16,104 bases of DNA from a bacterium (GCA_024278345.1 JAJRTK010000214.1:1-16104); one strand, 5' to 3'. Shown: positions 1-7,665, counted from the stretch's first letter. Notes: generated by a model from the sequence alone, not told the origin. Translations and numbers: made by a program.

Positions 1-60
1 GCGACCGACGCCAAAGCATCCGGTTTGTTGCACCGGGAACGATCCGGTAAGCTCCCTGTC

Positions 61-1050
61 ATGTTGAAAGCCACCCATCGCACACAGACTGCTGTTTCCC
101 TGGCATTCATGGCCGCCGCCGCCGTCGTTGGGCTGTTGCTCCCGAAACTGACCGCCGCCCAGTTCCATCCGTCGCTTGAGAAAGGGGACAACCGGTCCGA
201 CGAGATCCTCAATACCGGTTTCAGCGTGACGGTGGATGTCAACGTCGTCTCCTTGACGGCATCTGTTCGCGACCGTCGCGGACGCTACCGAACGGGACTG
301 AAAAAAAAGGATTTCGCCCTTTATGTGGGCGGCAAAAAGCAGGAGATCCTGAGTTTTCGAACGACCCTCAAGGACCCGCTGGATATCGCCGTGCTTCTGG
401 ATGTCAGCGGGAGTATGCGCCACGATGGCAAGATCGAGAAAGCACTTTGGGTGTTGCGCCAAGTGGCCAAGAGGCTTGCGCCGGATGATTATCTCTCCTT
501 GCTCTTGTTTGCCGACGACCGGATCGAAAATGTCGTGCCCTTCACGGCGGATAAGTCGAGGTTCTTGGCGGCACTCGATGAAATCCAGGCGTACGGAAAG
601 ACAGCTCTAAGCGATGCTCTGGATGAAGCGTCACTCCTGGTGGACGAACATGGTGGAATGGCCCCCTCGATTCTTCTCCTGACGGATGGTTTCGAGAACG
701 CATCCGAGCTCACTCTTCAGCAGGCGTTGAACCATCTTCAGTGGAGGAGAGTGCCGGTATACTCGCTGGCCATGGTCCCGCCGGGCGGCGAGAAGAAGGC
801 GACGCATCCCGATGCCGGCTCCGATTTCGACGTCTTGCGACGGATTGCCGAAGAAACGGGGGGCCGTTTCTTCGTCGTCAGCTCGGATGTCAGCATGGTC
901 CTGGCAGTGGGAGGGATCGAACGAGATCTTCGGGCACGATACCGGATCACCTTTGCGGGCACGGAGGATGACAAGAACCCCAGGAAAGTAGCGTTGCGTG
1001 TTCCCGGTCGGCGCTTCACGATTCGGTACCGTCGGGGTTACCGCCCTTGA
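61..1050 (+). CDS. Exported von Willebrand factor A (VWA) domain protein
   Basis: A 329-residue protein. The N-terminus has a basic start, a hydrophobic stretch (VSLAFMAAAAVVGLLLPKL) and a likely signal cleavage near AAQF, so it is exported. A short beta domain follows (residues about 55-105, with a GLKKKDFALYVGGKKQEI segment), then the VWA domain with a complete MIDAS metal site: DVSGS from Asp114, Thr181 in GKTALSD, and Asp209 in LLTDGFEN. This order matches the 'VWFA-related Acidobacterial domain' family, whose members are secreted and of unknown partner. I chose ATG at 61 because the signal peptide starts right after it; an upstream in-frame TTG at 25 adds only twelve residues. The ribosome site is weak. 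It precedes the OmpA-like lipoprotein by about 120 bases and may serve the same envelope. The domain assignment is firm; the biological role is unknown. Confidence 0.9.
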   Translation: MLKATHRTQTAVSLAFMAAAAVVGLLLPKLTAAQFHPSLEKGDNRSDEILNTGFSVTVDVNVVSLTASVRDRRGRYRTGLKKKDFALYVGGKKQEILSFRTTLKDPLDIAVLLDVSGSMRHDGKIEKALWVLRQVAKRLAPDDYLSLLLFADDRIENVVPFTADKSRFLAALDEIQAYGKTALSDALDEASLLVDEHGGMAPSILLLTDGFENASELTLQQALNHLQWRRVPVYSLAMVPPGGEKKATHPDAGSDFDVLRRIAEETGGRFFVVSSDVSMVLAVGGIERDLRARYRITFAGTEDDKNPRKVALRVPGRRFTIRYRRGYRP

Positions 1051-1072
1051 TTCCGCCGCCAGCCGGTGCGTA

Positions 1073-1100
1073 TTGGACGACTGGCTCTCTTCGCTTTAGT
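1073..1100 (+). promoter_or_regulatory. Possible sigma-70-like promoter before the OmpA-like lipoprotein
   Basis: TTGGAC at 1073-1078 and TTTAGT at 1095-1100 are 16 bases apart and lie about 70 bases before the lipoprotein start. The -35 and -10 boxes match the E. coli consensus only partly (four of six at -10). The housekeeping promoter of this organism is unknown, so this is a suggestion only. Confidence 0.25.
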
Positions 1101-1172
1101 ATGGCCGGGTTGTCTTTGCCCCTGGCTACTGTTTCCAGTGGCTCCCATGAATGTTCCCGAAAGGAGAGGCTG

Positions 1173-1790
1173 ATGGGTAGGAACACTCTCTTGGCCTTGC
1201 TCACCGTCGCTTTGATGAGCAGCGGATGCGCAACGAAGAAATATGTCCGCAAAGAGCGGGACACGACGAACAAGAGAATCGATTCGGTGGAAGCTTCCGT
1301 CGAAGCGAACGAGACTAGGATCCGTCAAAACGAAGAGGCCATCGGCACGACGAATACACGGATCGATAAGACACGCCAGGAAGTCGCCCAGGTTGGCCGC
1401 GAAGCCGAAGAGGCTAAGAGAATGGCCAGAGGCAAGCTGCTCTACCAGGTGATCCTCAACAACAATTCGGTCCGTTTTGACGTGAACGAAGCAGAGCTTA
1501 CCGACGATGGGAAACAGCAGGTCTTGGGTCTCATCCAACGGCTCAAGACGGAAAACAAGAACGTTTACGTCGAAATCGAGGGGCACACGGACAATACCGG
1601 CACTGCCGAACACAACTACGATCTAGGCTTGACTCGGGCAAAAGCTATCCGCCGCTTCATGGCGGAAGAAGGAATCCCGCTCCACCGTATCGGCGTGATA
1701 AGCTTCGGTGAAACCCGCCCCATAGGAGACAATACGACAAGAGAGGGCCGGGCGATGAACCGAAGGGTCGTGATCTCTGTTTTAGAGTAG
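1173..1790 (+). CDS. OmpA/Pal-family peptidoglycan-binding lipoprotein
   Basis: A 205-residue protein. The start at 1173 is fixed by a strong AAGGAG ribosome site (1161-1166) and by the lipoprotein signal that follows: MGRNTLLALLTVALMSSGC, with the lipid-modified Cys19 in an SSGC lipobox. Residues about 25-90 are charged and heptad-rich (ERDTTNKRIDSVEASVEANE and similar), so probably coiled coil, as in Lpp- or SlyB-like spacers. Residues about 95-205 form an OmpA C-terminal domain: an SVRFDVNEAELTDDG strand, EGHTDNTG, NYDLGLTRAKAIRRFM, SFGETRPI and the terminal NRRVVISVLE. The family's Asp and Arg that grip diaminopimelate in peptidoglycan are present. It probably tethers the outer membrane to the wall. 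It resembles Pal in design but no Tol genes are adjacent, so I do not name it pal. Confidence 0.92.
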   Translation: MGRNTLLALLTVALMSSGCATKKYVRKERDTTNKRIDSVEASVEANETRIRQNEEAIGTTNTRIDKTRQEVAQVGREAEEAKRMARGKLLYQVILNNNSVRFDVNEAELTDDGKQQVLGLIQRLKTENKNVYVEIEGHTDNTGTAEHNYDLGLTRAKAIRRFMAEEGIPLHRIGVISFGETRPIGDNTTREGRAMNRRVVISVLE

Positions 1791-1860
1791 TGACAGGATG
1801 ATCGCGGCTTCCTACGTTGTGGTTCAAGGGCGCGAAGGTGTGGAGGCGAGCCATGGGAAC

Positions 1861-1905
1861 GGAAGCCGACCTTCATGACCATTATCGGCTTTCCTCCCTC
1901 CTTTT
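1861..1905 (+). terminator. Weak candidate intrinsic terminator after the OmpA-like gene
   Basis: GGAAGCCGA (1861-1869) pairs with TCGGCTTTCC (1885-1894) with one bulged base and a 15-base loop, followed by a pyrimidine-rich tail that includes TCCTTTTC. The stem is short and the T tract is interrupted, so this is uncertain. The rest of the 200-base gap 1791-1990 shows only a small GC hairpin at 1945-1956. Confidence 0.3.
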
Positions 1906-1990
1906 CATGAGCATGGGACGACCGGTTTTGCGGAGCCTTCAGATGGCGGCACCGCCTGCTTTTCGTCAAGCCTTTGGAGAATGAGGAACC

Positions 1991-3607
1991 ATGCAAATGT
2001 CCACCGACGACCTGGATCAAAGGGTCAAAAAACTTGTGGAAAGGTTCCAGAAGGAGTTTGGCGGGCAGCTCAATTTCCAGATTGTGCCGCCAGACACGGA
2101 GCCCCAATTCGAGCGGAAGCCTCCACGAACTCGCAGCACGAGCAGGATCGCGAGTTTCGACAAGACGCCTCGGCAGATCAAGCGGGAGCTCGACCGGTTC
2201 GTCATCGGTCAAGATGCCGCAAAGCGGGCGCTGGCCAACGCGGCATTCTACCATTACCGCCGGGCTCGAGCCGCCCTTGAAGGTAGAGAGGGCATCGAAG
2301 AGTACCAAAAGCCCAACGTGTTGATGGTGGGCAGCACGGGAGTTGGAAAAACCCTGCTTCTCAAGCGTCTTGCCAGGATCATTGGTGTCCCTTTCGTTCA
2401 GGGGGATGCCACGAAATTCTCCAAGACAGGTTACGTGGGAAAAGATATCGACAGCTTGGTCCGCCAGCTTGTCCGTGAAGCCAAGGACAATGTTGAGCTT
2501 GCGGAAGTGGGGATGATCTTCATCGACGAGATCGACAAGATCGGCGCCGCCCGAAATATGGTGGGCCACGACATTACCGGGACAGGGGTCCAAACTGAGC
2601 TTCTCAAGCCAATGGAAGAGACCGATGTCGATCTCATAGCCAGCGGCGATCCCGTCTCCTCTTTCCTGGGAATGGCGGCCATGCGTCGAGGGGCGCCGGC
2701 CGCCATCAACACGCGCCACATCCTGTTCATCGTTGGAGGCGCGTTTCCAGGTCTGGACGAGATCGTGCAAAAGCGGATTTCCAGGAAAACCATGGGGTTT
2801 GGTGGAACACTGCCCTCCATGAGCTCCAAAAGCGAATGGTTGAGGCACCTTGAAACCGAGGATTTCGTCGAATTCGGGCTTTTGGAAGAGCTGATGGGCC
2901 GTCTTCCCGTTCATGTCTCGCTGGACGACCTGTCCGTCGATGACCTCCTGGAAATCCTTGAAAAAAGCGAGTGCTCCATTCTCCGGCAGCACCAAGAGGA
3001 TCTGCGGCGCATCGGTGTGGCCCTCGAGTTCGAGCAAGAAGCGCTCCGGGAAATATGCGTTCGTGCCGAGCGCCACGGGACTGGGGCCAGAGGTCTTGTC
3101 ACCGAGTTCGAGCGCGTCCTTGGCAACTTCAAGTACGAGCTGCCGGATCACCGTCTGAAAAAGCTCGTCATCCATCGTAGCATCGTCGATGATCCGCATT
3201 CTGGGCTCTTGAACCTCCTGCTCCACGAGCCCATCCAAAGGTTTGTCCAAGAATTCGAGTTCGTCACGAAAGTCAAGCTCACTTTTGATCAGTCGGCCCT
3301 AGAGTTTTTGGGCCAAAGGTCGGAAGAGGGCAAGAACCCCATAGCTTTCTGCTGGGAACGCTTGAGCGGAGCGGACCGGGCCCTGAGGATGGTGGGGCGG
3401 AACAGCCTTGTGGTAACGCGGCAGATCCTCCAAAGCCCCATGAAACAAATCCTGGAGATCCTTGAGGCGGAACGTCCCTCCGTGCCACGCCGGAGACCGC
3501 TGTCAGACCCGAAAGTGCCGCCGGACCCAGAAGTTGCAGCCAGCACCGGCCCCGGCCCATCAGGAGCCTCCCCGATAGCCTGCCCCGCTCCTGAGCCCCC
3601 CATGTGA
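1991..3607 (+). CDS. Divergent ClpX-like AAA+ ATPase (no zinc domain, extended C-terminus)
   Basis: A 538-residue protein related to the unfoldase ClpX (E. coli about 424 residues). It lacks the N-terminal four-Cys zinc domain; instead there are about 55 polar residues. AAA+ motifs seen: Walker A GSTGVGKT (114-121), pore-1 loop GYVG (147-150), Walker B MIFIDEID (175-182), GGAF after sensor 1 (249-252), arginine finger in LMGRLPV (Arg304), and sensor 2 GARG (Arg367). The ClpP-docking loop IGF of ClpX appears as MGF (268-270), so ClpP contact is possible. The pore-2/RKH region used for ssrA-tag recognition differs (residues about 212-240, with no RKH). After residue 400 there is an extra roughly 90-residue segment resembling a second small AAA+ subdomain, then a Pro-rich tail. 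The start is ATG 1991 or 1997, with GAGG at 1983-1986. It opens the probable operon running to 6149. It may unfold a special substrate set; a ClpP-independent role is equally possible. Confidence 0.85.
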   Translation: MQMSTDDLDQRVKKLVERFQKEFGGQLNFQIVPPDTEPQFERKPPRTRSTSRIASFDKTPRQIKRELDRFVIGQDAAKRALANAAFYHYRRARAALEGREGIEEYQKPNVLMVGSTGVGKTLLLKRLARIIGVPFVQGDATKFSKTGYVGKDIDSLVRQLVREAKDNVELAEVGMIFIDEIDKIGAARNMVGHDITGTGVQTELLKPMEETDVDLIASGDPVSSFLGMAAMRRGAPAAINTRHILFIVGGAFPGLDEIVQKRISRKTMGFGGTLPSMSSKSEWLRHLETEDFVEFGLLEELMGRLPVHVSLDDLSVDDLLEILEKSECSILRQHQEDLRRIGVALEFEQEALREICVRAERHGTGARGLVTEFERVLGNFKYELPDHRLKKLVIHRSIVDDPHSGLLNLLLHEPIQRFVQEFEFVTKVKLTFDQSALEFLGQRSEEGKNPIAFCWERLSGADRALRMVGRNSLVVTRQILQSPMKQILEILEAERPSVPRRRPLSDPKVPPDPEVAASTGPGPSGASPIACPAPEPPM

Positions 3608-3642
3608 AAAAACAGGAACCGACCAGCACCTGGAGGAAAAGC

Positions 3643-4566
3643 ATGGATGACGCCATCGTACTCAAGGGACTGCGAAAGAGCTTCCGAACCGGAGTCCGCA
3701 TGGAGCCTAAAGAGGTTTTGCAGGGCCTCGACCTCAGAGTCCGGCCTGGCTCAATCTTCGGTTTCCTTGGCCCCAACGGCGCGGGAAAAACAACGACGAT
3801 CAAGACCGTTGTGGGACTTGTCCGCCCTACAGCCGGCCAAGTCACAGTCTTCGGCCATCCAGCCGGGACCGCCAAAGCGGCCGAACTCCTGGGCTTCCTG
3901 CCGGAAAACCCTTACTTCTACGAGTATTTGAACCCGGCGGAGACACTGAACTTCTATGGCGGTTTCTTCGCCGGGAGCCGCGCCGAACGCCGAGAACTGG
4001 TGGAAGAGCTCCTTGACAAATTCGATCTCCAGACGGTGAGAAACCAGCGGATCAAGACGTTTTCCAAGGGAATGCGGCAACGTCTGGGAATGGCGCAAGC
4101 CCTTGTGGGCCGTCCTCAGCTCCTGGTGCTGGACGAGCCGATGTCCGGTCTTGATCCCATCGGTCGACACCGGATCAAGGAGGCGATCCGCGACGCCGCC
4201 GAACGCGGAATAACTGTCTTCTTCTCCTCCCATATTCTGGCCGATGTCGAGGATCTCTGTTCCGAGGTCGGATTGCTCCTTTCAGGCCAGTTGGCCAAGA
4301 TCGGCAGCCTTGAAGAACTGCTTGTGAACCAGAGTCAGACCTACCTTTTGCAGTTTGACCGGGTCACACGAGATACGGCGCGGAGTCTCCAAAGCGGCGG
4401 CCTGAAAGGAAAGCTTAGCGGGGAACGCTTCCTGGTCCGGACAGAAGACCCGGATGAGGTCGGTCCCCTTCTGGACCAGGTCCGCCAGGCTGGTGGGCGG
4501 ATCCTGGCAGTCCAGCCGCTTCGCGAGACCCTGGAAGAGTATTTCGTCCGACAAGCTGGGAGCTGA
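3643..4566 (+). CDS. ABC transporter ATP-binding protein (ABC-2/CcmA-like)
   Basis: A 307-residue ATPase subunit that would power the permease encoded next. Motifs: Walker A GPNGAGKT (43-50), LPEN in the Q-loop place (86-89), signature SKGMRQR (141-147), Walker B LLVLDEP (160-166), D-loop SGLDP, and switch His197 in SSHIL. LPEN in place of a plain Gln and SKGM in place of LSGGQ are usual in the CcmA/NatA/DrrA type that pairs with ABC-2 permeases. Roughly 85 residues after the core form a C-terminal regulatory domain. ATG 3643 is preferred because GGAGG sits at 3632-3636; an alternative GTG at 3604 overlaps the previous stop (GTGA) and would add thirteen residues. Cytoplasmic, bound to the inner membrane through its partner. 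The substrate cannot be read from sequence. Confidence 0.93.
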   Translation: MDDAIVLKGLRKSFRTGVRMEPKEVLQGLDLRVRPGSIFGFLGPNGAGKTTTIKTVVGLVRPTAGQVTVFGHPAGTAKAAELLGFLPENPYFYEYLNPAETLNFYGGFFAGSRAERRELVEELLDKFDLQTVRNQRIKTFSKGMRQRLGMAQALVGRPQLLVLDEPMSGLDPIGRHRIKEAIRDAAERGITVFFSSHILADVEDLCSEVGLLLSGQLAKIGSLEELLVNQSQTYLLQFDRVTRDTARSLQSGGLKGKLSGERFLVRTEDPDEVGPLLDQVRQAGGRILAVQPLRETLEEYFVRQAGS

Positions 4567-4569
4567 CCA

Positions 4570-5334
4570 ATGCGAGTAATCTGGAATATTGGAGCCAACA
4601 CGTTTCGCGAGGCGATCCGGAATCGCGTTCTCTACATCATTCTGGTCTTCGCCTTCTTCTTTATTCTTGGGAGCCGGTTCCTGGGCAGCATCAGCGTGGG
4701 GCAAGACGTCAAGATCATCAAGGACATGGGCTTGGCGGGGATCTCTCTTTTTGCTGTTTTGGTGGCTATTTTCGTAGGAACCAGTATCGTTTACCAGGAA
4801 ATCGAGAGGCGGACGATTTACACGATCCTCTCCAAGCCAGTCCGGCGGCGGGAATTTGTCATTGGCAAATATTTGGGACTCTGCATGACCCTGGCGACGG
4901 TTGTGGCTGCCATGACGGTTGTGCTGGGGTTGCAGCTTTGGCTCGTCGGGGCTGGTTTCGATCTTTCGTTCCTCGTGGCCATCAGTCTGACTCTGGCAGA
5001 GCTCTTTGTCATCACGTCGGTGGCGGTCCTCTTTTCCACCGTCGCTTCGCCCCTGCTATCGGCGGTCTTCACCTTCTGTTTCTACATCATCGGCCACACG
5101 ATCCGAAACATTCTTGGGCTGCTCCAGTTTGTAGACAGTGACATCGTGCGGCGCTTCTTATCCGGGATCTACTTCGTTCTCCCCAACCTCGACAACTTCA
5201 ATGTCCATCGCGAAGTCGTCCACGGCTTGCCTCTGGCCTGGCCGGCCATCGGGTATTCCCTGGGTTACGGAGTGGCTTACTCGGCTCTCATGCTCACGCT
5301 GGCAGCTCTGGCGCTGGGGAAGAGGGATTTCTGA
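4570..5334 (+). CDS. ABC-2 type transporter permease
   Basis: A 254-residue inner-membrane protein starting three bases after the ATPase stop, so translation is likely coupled. About six hydrophobic segments are visible, near residues 18-40 (VLYIILVFAFFFILG), 53-75, 95-122, 130-158, 160-185 and 228-250. The soluble segment between the second and third has IERRTIYTILSKPVRRREF. That motif (RRTIYTILSKPV and similar) is typical of the permeases encoded with CcmA-like ATPases in Geobacter and Acidobacteria-type genomes. It would form a dimer with two copies of the upstream ATPase. The gene family is often annotated simply as 'ABC transporter permease subunit'; substrates are unknown. It lies 11 bases before the TPR-like gene. 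Confidence 0.9.
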   Translation: MRVIWNIGANTFREAIRNRVLYIILVFAFFFILGSRFLGSISVGQDVKIIKDMGLAGISLFAVLVAIFVGTSIVYQEIERRTIYTILSKPVRRREFVIGKYLGLCMTLATVVAAMTVVLGLQLWLVGAGFDLSFLVAISLTLAELFVITSVAVLFSTVASPLLSAVFTFCFYIIGHTIRNILGLLQFVDSDIVRRFLSGIYFVLPNLDNFNVHREVVHGLPLAWPAIGYSLGYGVAYSALMLTLAALALGKRDF

Positions 5335-5345
5335 AGGGGATTGCT

Positions 5346-6149
5346 ATGAACCGACTTCCAAAAGGCCGGCAACGTTCCTTTCTAGTGGGCGCGTGGCTGC
5401 TCCTGCTCTGTTTGGGCATCTATCATTTGCAGTGGGCCATCGAGGAGAGCCGCCCGGTGCGTCCCCCTGACCAGCCGCTCTACTTGCCCAACGGCAATTT
5501 TATCAAGGTCGTCTCTTTGGGATACGACGCGGTCATGGCCGACTTCCTGTGGCTCTACTCCATCCAATATGCCATCCAGGAGTTCTGGGGCAAAAAGAAA
5601 TACAGATGGCTCCACCATATTTTTAACCTGATTACCGACCTCGATCCCCAGTTTGAAACCGCGTACGTCATGGGCGCGATTTTCCTGGGCATGATGCAGA
5701 CCCGCCCCGATCTGGCTATCGATCTTTTGGACAAGGGCGCGAAAGCCAACCCCGACTCCTGGATCTACCCGTCGGAAGCCAGTTTCTATGCCGCGCTCCA
5801 CCTAAAAGACCGGCGGAAGGCCATGGCCTACCTCGAAGAGGCCTCCACCAAGCCAGGCTTTCCCGTGGCACTGAAACAAAAGCTGGCCCGTTACTACCAC
5901 CTTGAGGGGAAGACGGAGCTGGCGATCCGGCAATGGCTCTCCATCGAAGAGAATGCCGAATCAGACGCCTTCCGGAAACTGGCGCGGGAATCACTCCTTC
6001 GGGCCATGAACAGAAGCACGGAACCGCCAGAAGTCCTTCTTCGCCTGTGGAAACGCGTAGAGAAAGCCATCGCAAACCAGGAGTTCAAGGCCACCGCCAA
6101 AAAGAAGATCGAGGAGCTTACCGGGCAGATCCAGGGACAAGAGCCGTAA
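5346..6149 (+). CDS. Membrane-anchored TPR-like repeat protein
   Basis: A 267-residue protein with a single N-terminal membrane segment (residues about 12-28, FLVGAWLLLLCLGIYHL) and no clear cleavage site, so it is probably an inner-membrane anchor with a periplasmic helical body. The next part (residues 45-110, with PNGNFIKVVSLGYDAVMADF and a WLHHIFNLITDLDPQF segment) and later helical pairs (DLAIDLLDKGAKANPDSW, KAMAYLEEASTKPGFP, LAIRQWLSIEENAESD) have the spacing and Ala/Leu/Tyr pattern of tetratricopeptide repeats. The start at 5346 has a GAAGGGGA ribosome site at 5333-5340. Its position behind the ABC ATPase and permease suggests it is an accessory of that transporter, for example an adaptor for a substrate or partner. 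A 5-bp hairpin (GAGCC/GGCTC, 6141-6154) holds the stop codon in its loop. Confidence 0.82.
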   Translation: MNRLPKGRQRSFLVGAWLLLLCLGIYHLQWAIEESRPVRPPDQPLYLPNGNFIKVVSLGYDAVMADFLWLYSIQYAIQEFWGKKKYRWLHHIFNLITDLDPQFETAYVMGAIFLGMMQTRPDLAIDLLDKGAKANPDSWIYPSEASFYAALHLKDRRKAMAYLEEASTKPGFPVALKQKLARYYHLEGKTELAIRQWLSIEENAESDAFRKLARESLLRAMNRSTEPPEVLLRLWKRVEKAIANQEFKATAKKKIEELTGQIQGQEP

Positions 6150-6160
6150 GGCTCGGGATG

Positions 6161-6290
6161 TTGGGTTGTGGGACTCCTCCAGGGCGCAACTCGAACAAAC
6201 CGCTTTCTTCCCTTTGGGTTGCGTTCCCCTCCCGGCGGCACGACCCACGCCTGCGGCGCGGGTTCCCCCCGTCCGCCGCCACTCGCCCTT
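6161..6290 (+). repeat. Dispersed GC-rich intergenic repeat, copy A
   Basis: Part of the 295-base gap between the TPR-like and RdgC-like genes. Its core CCGTCCGCCGCCACTCGCCC (6269-6288) recurs exactly at 15894-15913 and with one change on the minus strand at 13328-13346. Against copy B (13324-13410), 25 of 26 bases match in the core by hand alignment, and a flanking part (CAAACCGCTTTCTT and GGGACTCC regions) is also alignable. Copy A carries the core-like block twice (around 6221-6241 and 6257-6282). No gene was found in this gap. Confidence 0.6.
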
Positions 6291-6444
6291 CATCGCCCCG
6301 GACAGAGCTTCCTACCCTGAAAGCGTTACACCAAGGGCATTGTGCCACAACAGGACCGGGCCGTTGATTCCAGACTTGGAGGTGTGATAGAAATACGGCC
6401 CTTCCCCCGACTGGATCCCTGCCCCCGAACCGGGAGCCCTTCTC

Positions 6445-7068
6445 ATGGGTCTAACCAAAGGCACCGTCTCCTACCGGCGCTTCCGACTCCAGGACGATCT
6501 GCCCCTGAACAGTCCGGAGGTCTTTCTTGACTCCATCCAGAAGCAAGCCTTCCGACCCATCGATGGGGAGACTGACGAAGAGGTTTCCATCGGCTGGGTG
6601 GGGGTAAATGACCCGCTCAATACCGAGCTGAGACATGAAGACCTCTTTTTCGAGGATCTTGTCCTGCTCTCCATGCGGATCGACAAGAAGCGGGTCCCGG
6701 CGAAGATCTTGTCAGCCCACGTCCAGCGGGCCTTTCGGGACTACGCTCACGAAAACGACCGCGCTCTTTTGAGCCGGAGCGAGAAGGAGAATATCAAGGA
6801 GATGGTCCACACGCGGCTGCTCCGGCGCGTCCTTCCCTCCATGGCAACCTACGACATGGTCCTCGACCTCAGCGAACTCGAGGTGAGGTTCTGGTCCCTG
6901 AGCCAAAACGTCTGCATCGAATTCGTAGAGCTCTTTGGGATGACTTTCGGCCTGAACCTCTTACCCATGAGCTGTTATGGCCTCGCGGCGAAGCTTCTGG
7001 ACGAGGTTTCGGTGGAGCGCCTTGCCAACCTCCAGCCCAGCGCCTTTGTGCGCTCCCGAGGAAGATGA
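6445..7068 (+). CDS. RdgC-like recombination-associated protein, N-terminal part
   Basis: A 207-residue protein. Features of the RdgC family are an N-terminal beta region (TVSYRRFRLQDDLP), AFRPIDGETDEEVSIGWVGV (the FRP...GWV signature), an LSMRIDKKRVPAKIL strand-helix, then EKENIKEMVHTRLLRRVLPS, where RdgC has a KxEI/KEEV...LLPRAF-type helix, followed by YDMVLDLSELEVRFWSLSQN. RdgC in E. coli (about 303 residues) forms a dimeric ring around duplex DNA and restrains RecA. Here the frame closes early and the following frame supplies what looks like the rest of the longer, Geobacter-type variant. ATG 6445 has GGGAG at 6432-6436 with an eight-base spacer. Identification is from motif recall, not alignment; I leave the symbol blank because the relation to classical RdgC is distant. 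Confidence 0.7.
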   Translation: MGLTKGTVSYRRFRLQDDLPLNSPEVFLDSIQKQAFRPIDGETDEEVSIGWVGVNDPLNTELRHEDLFFEDLVLLSMRIDKKRVPAKILSAHVQRAFRDYAHENDRALLSRSEKENIKEMVHTRLLRRVLPSMATYDMVLDLSELEVRFWSLSQNVCIEFVELFGMTFGLNLLPMSCYGLAAKLLDEVSVERLANLQPSAFVRSRGR

Positions 7069-7592
7069 GTCTCCTTGCCCGCATCCGACAGCTCGATTTC
7101 CTGGCCAGCGAATTCTTGACCTGGCTCCTGTACCGGTGTGAGCGACAAAACGCGGTTTGGAAGCTCGATGCTTCCCCTGCGTTCGAGCTCTGGCCCGATG
7201 ACCGGCTCCGGCTGGAAGCCCCCGTGGACGGCGTGACAAAGAATCTTCTGTCGGGAGGAACCCCGTCGCGCACTGCCGAGGCCCACGCGGCACTGGCCAC
7301 GGGCAAGCTGGTGCAGGAAGCTCGCTGGAAGCTCCTTCGCGGAGAAAAAGAGTGGCTCTTCACCATGAAGGCACCCGACCTGGATCTGCGCTCGGTGCGA
7401 CTTCCAGAGCTGTTGACGGAGGAAGAAGACGATCGCCTCCGCGAGCGCCTCAGCCTCATGAGAGAACTGGAAGAGACCGTGGAGCTGTTGCTCAAAACGT
7501 TTCTAGAGCTACGACTTTCCAACGGCTGGACCCGTGACGAGCTTCCGGCGGTATCAGAGTGGATTCTCGACGGAACCCCATCCAACGGGTAA
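7065..7592 (+). CDS. RdgC-like protein, C-terminal part in a separate frame
   Basis: A 175-residue protein whose ATG overlaps the previous stop as ATGA (7065-7068). It begins SLLARIRQLDFLASEFLTWL, then LYRCERQ, a segment that in Geobacter/Myxococcus-type RdgC homologues sits mid-protein (a WLGxxFLLWLxxR motif, from memory). The rest, with FELWPDDRLRLEAP, a GGTPSRTAEAHAALATGK segment, LDLRSVRLPELLTEEEDD and a long terminal helix, also fits that family. The two frames together give 382 residues, close to what one uninterrupted homologue would have. It could be a stable two-subunit arrangement with coupled translation, a -1 frameshift product, or a recently broken gene. No separate strong ribosome site was seen, apart from GAGGAAG just before the ATG. 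Confidence 0.62.
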   Translation: MSLLARIRQLDFLASEFLTWLLYRCERQNAVWKLDASPAFELWPDDRLRLEAPVDGVTKNLLSGGTPSRTAEAHAALATGKLVQEARWKLLRGEKEWLFTMKAPDLDLRSVRLPELLTEEEDDRLRERLSLMRELEETVELLLKTFLELRLSNGWTRDELPAVSEWILDGTPSNG

Positions 7593-7665
7593 GATGGGAG
7601 GAATCGCACACAAGGGCGGCGTGAAGCAGGTTGAACAGCACTCGGGGTCAGAGGGCCGAAGTACT

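Noticed and set aside
1945-1956. GGCGGCACCGCC hairpin as a terminator before the ClpX-like gene
   Set aside because: The stem is only four to five pairs with a tiny loop and no real T tract.
1616-3250. Long minus-strand open frame (544 residues) opposite the ClpX-like gene
   Set aside because: It runs antisense to a gene with complete AAA+ motifs, its product shows no recognisable domain, and long antisense frames are expected in GC-rich coding DNA.
6269-6288. Likeness of the repeat core (reversed GGCGAGTGGCGGCGGACGG) to the 16S rRNA segment around GTGGCGGACGGGTGAGTAA
   Set aside because: Only a dozen or so bases agree, with an insertion, and no flanking rRNA sequence follows; it is chance likeness in GC-rich DNA.
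5933-6387. Small frames spanning the end of the TPR-like gene and the following gap
   Set aside because: They overlap the TPR-like gene out of frame or read through repeat copy A, and the products are low-complexity Arg/Pro/Ser strings.
7534-7665. Longer N-terminus for the cytochrome from 7534 or 7594
   Set aside because: The 7534 start lies inside the RdgC-like C-terminal gene, and the extra residues carry no signal-peptide feature; ATG 7666 has the better ribosome site.
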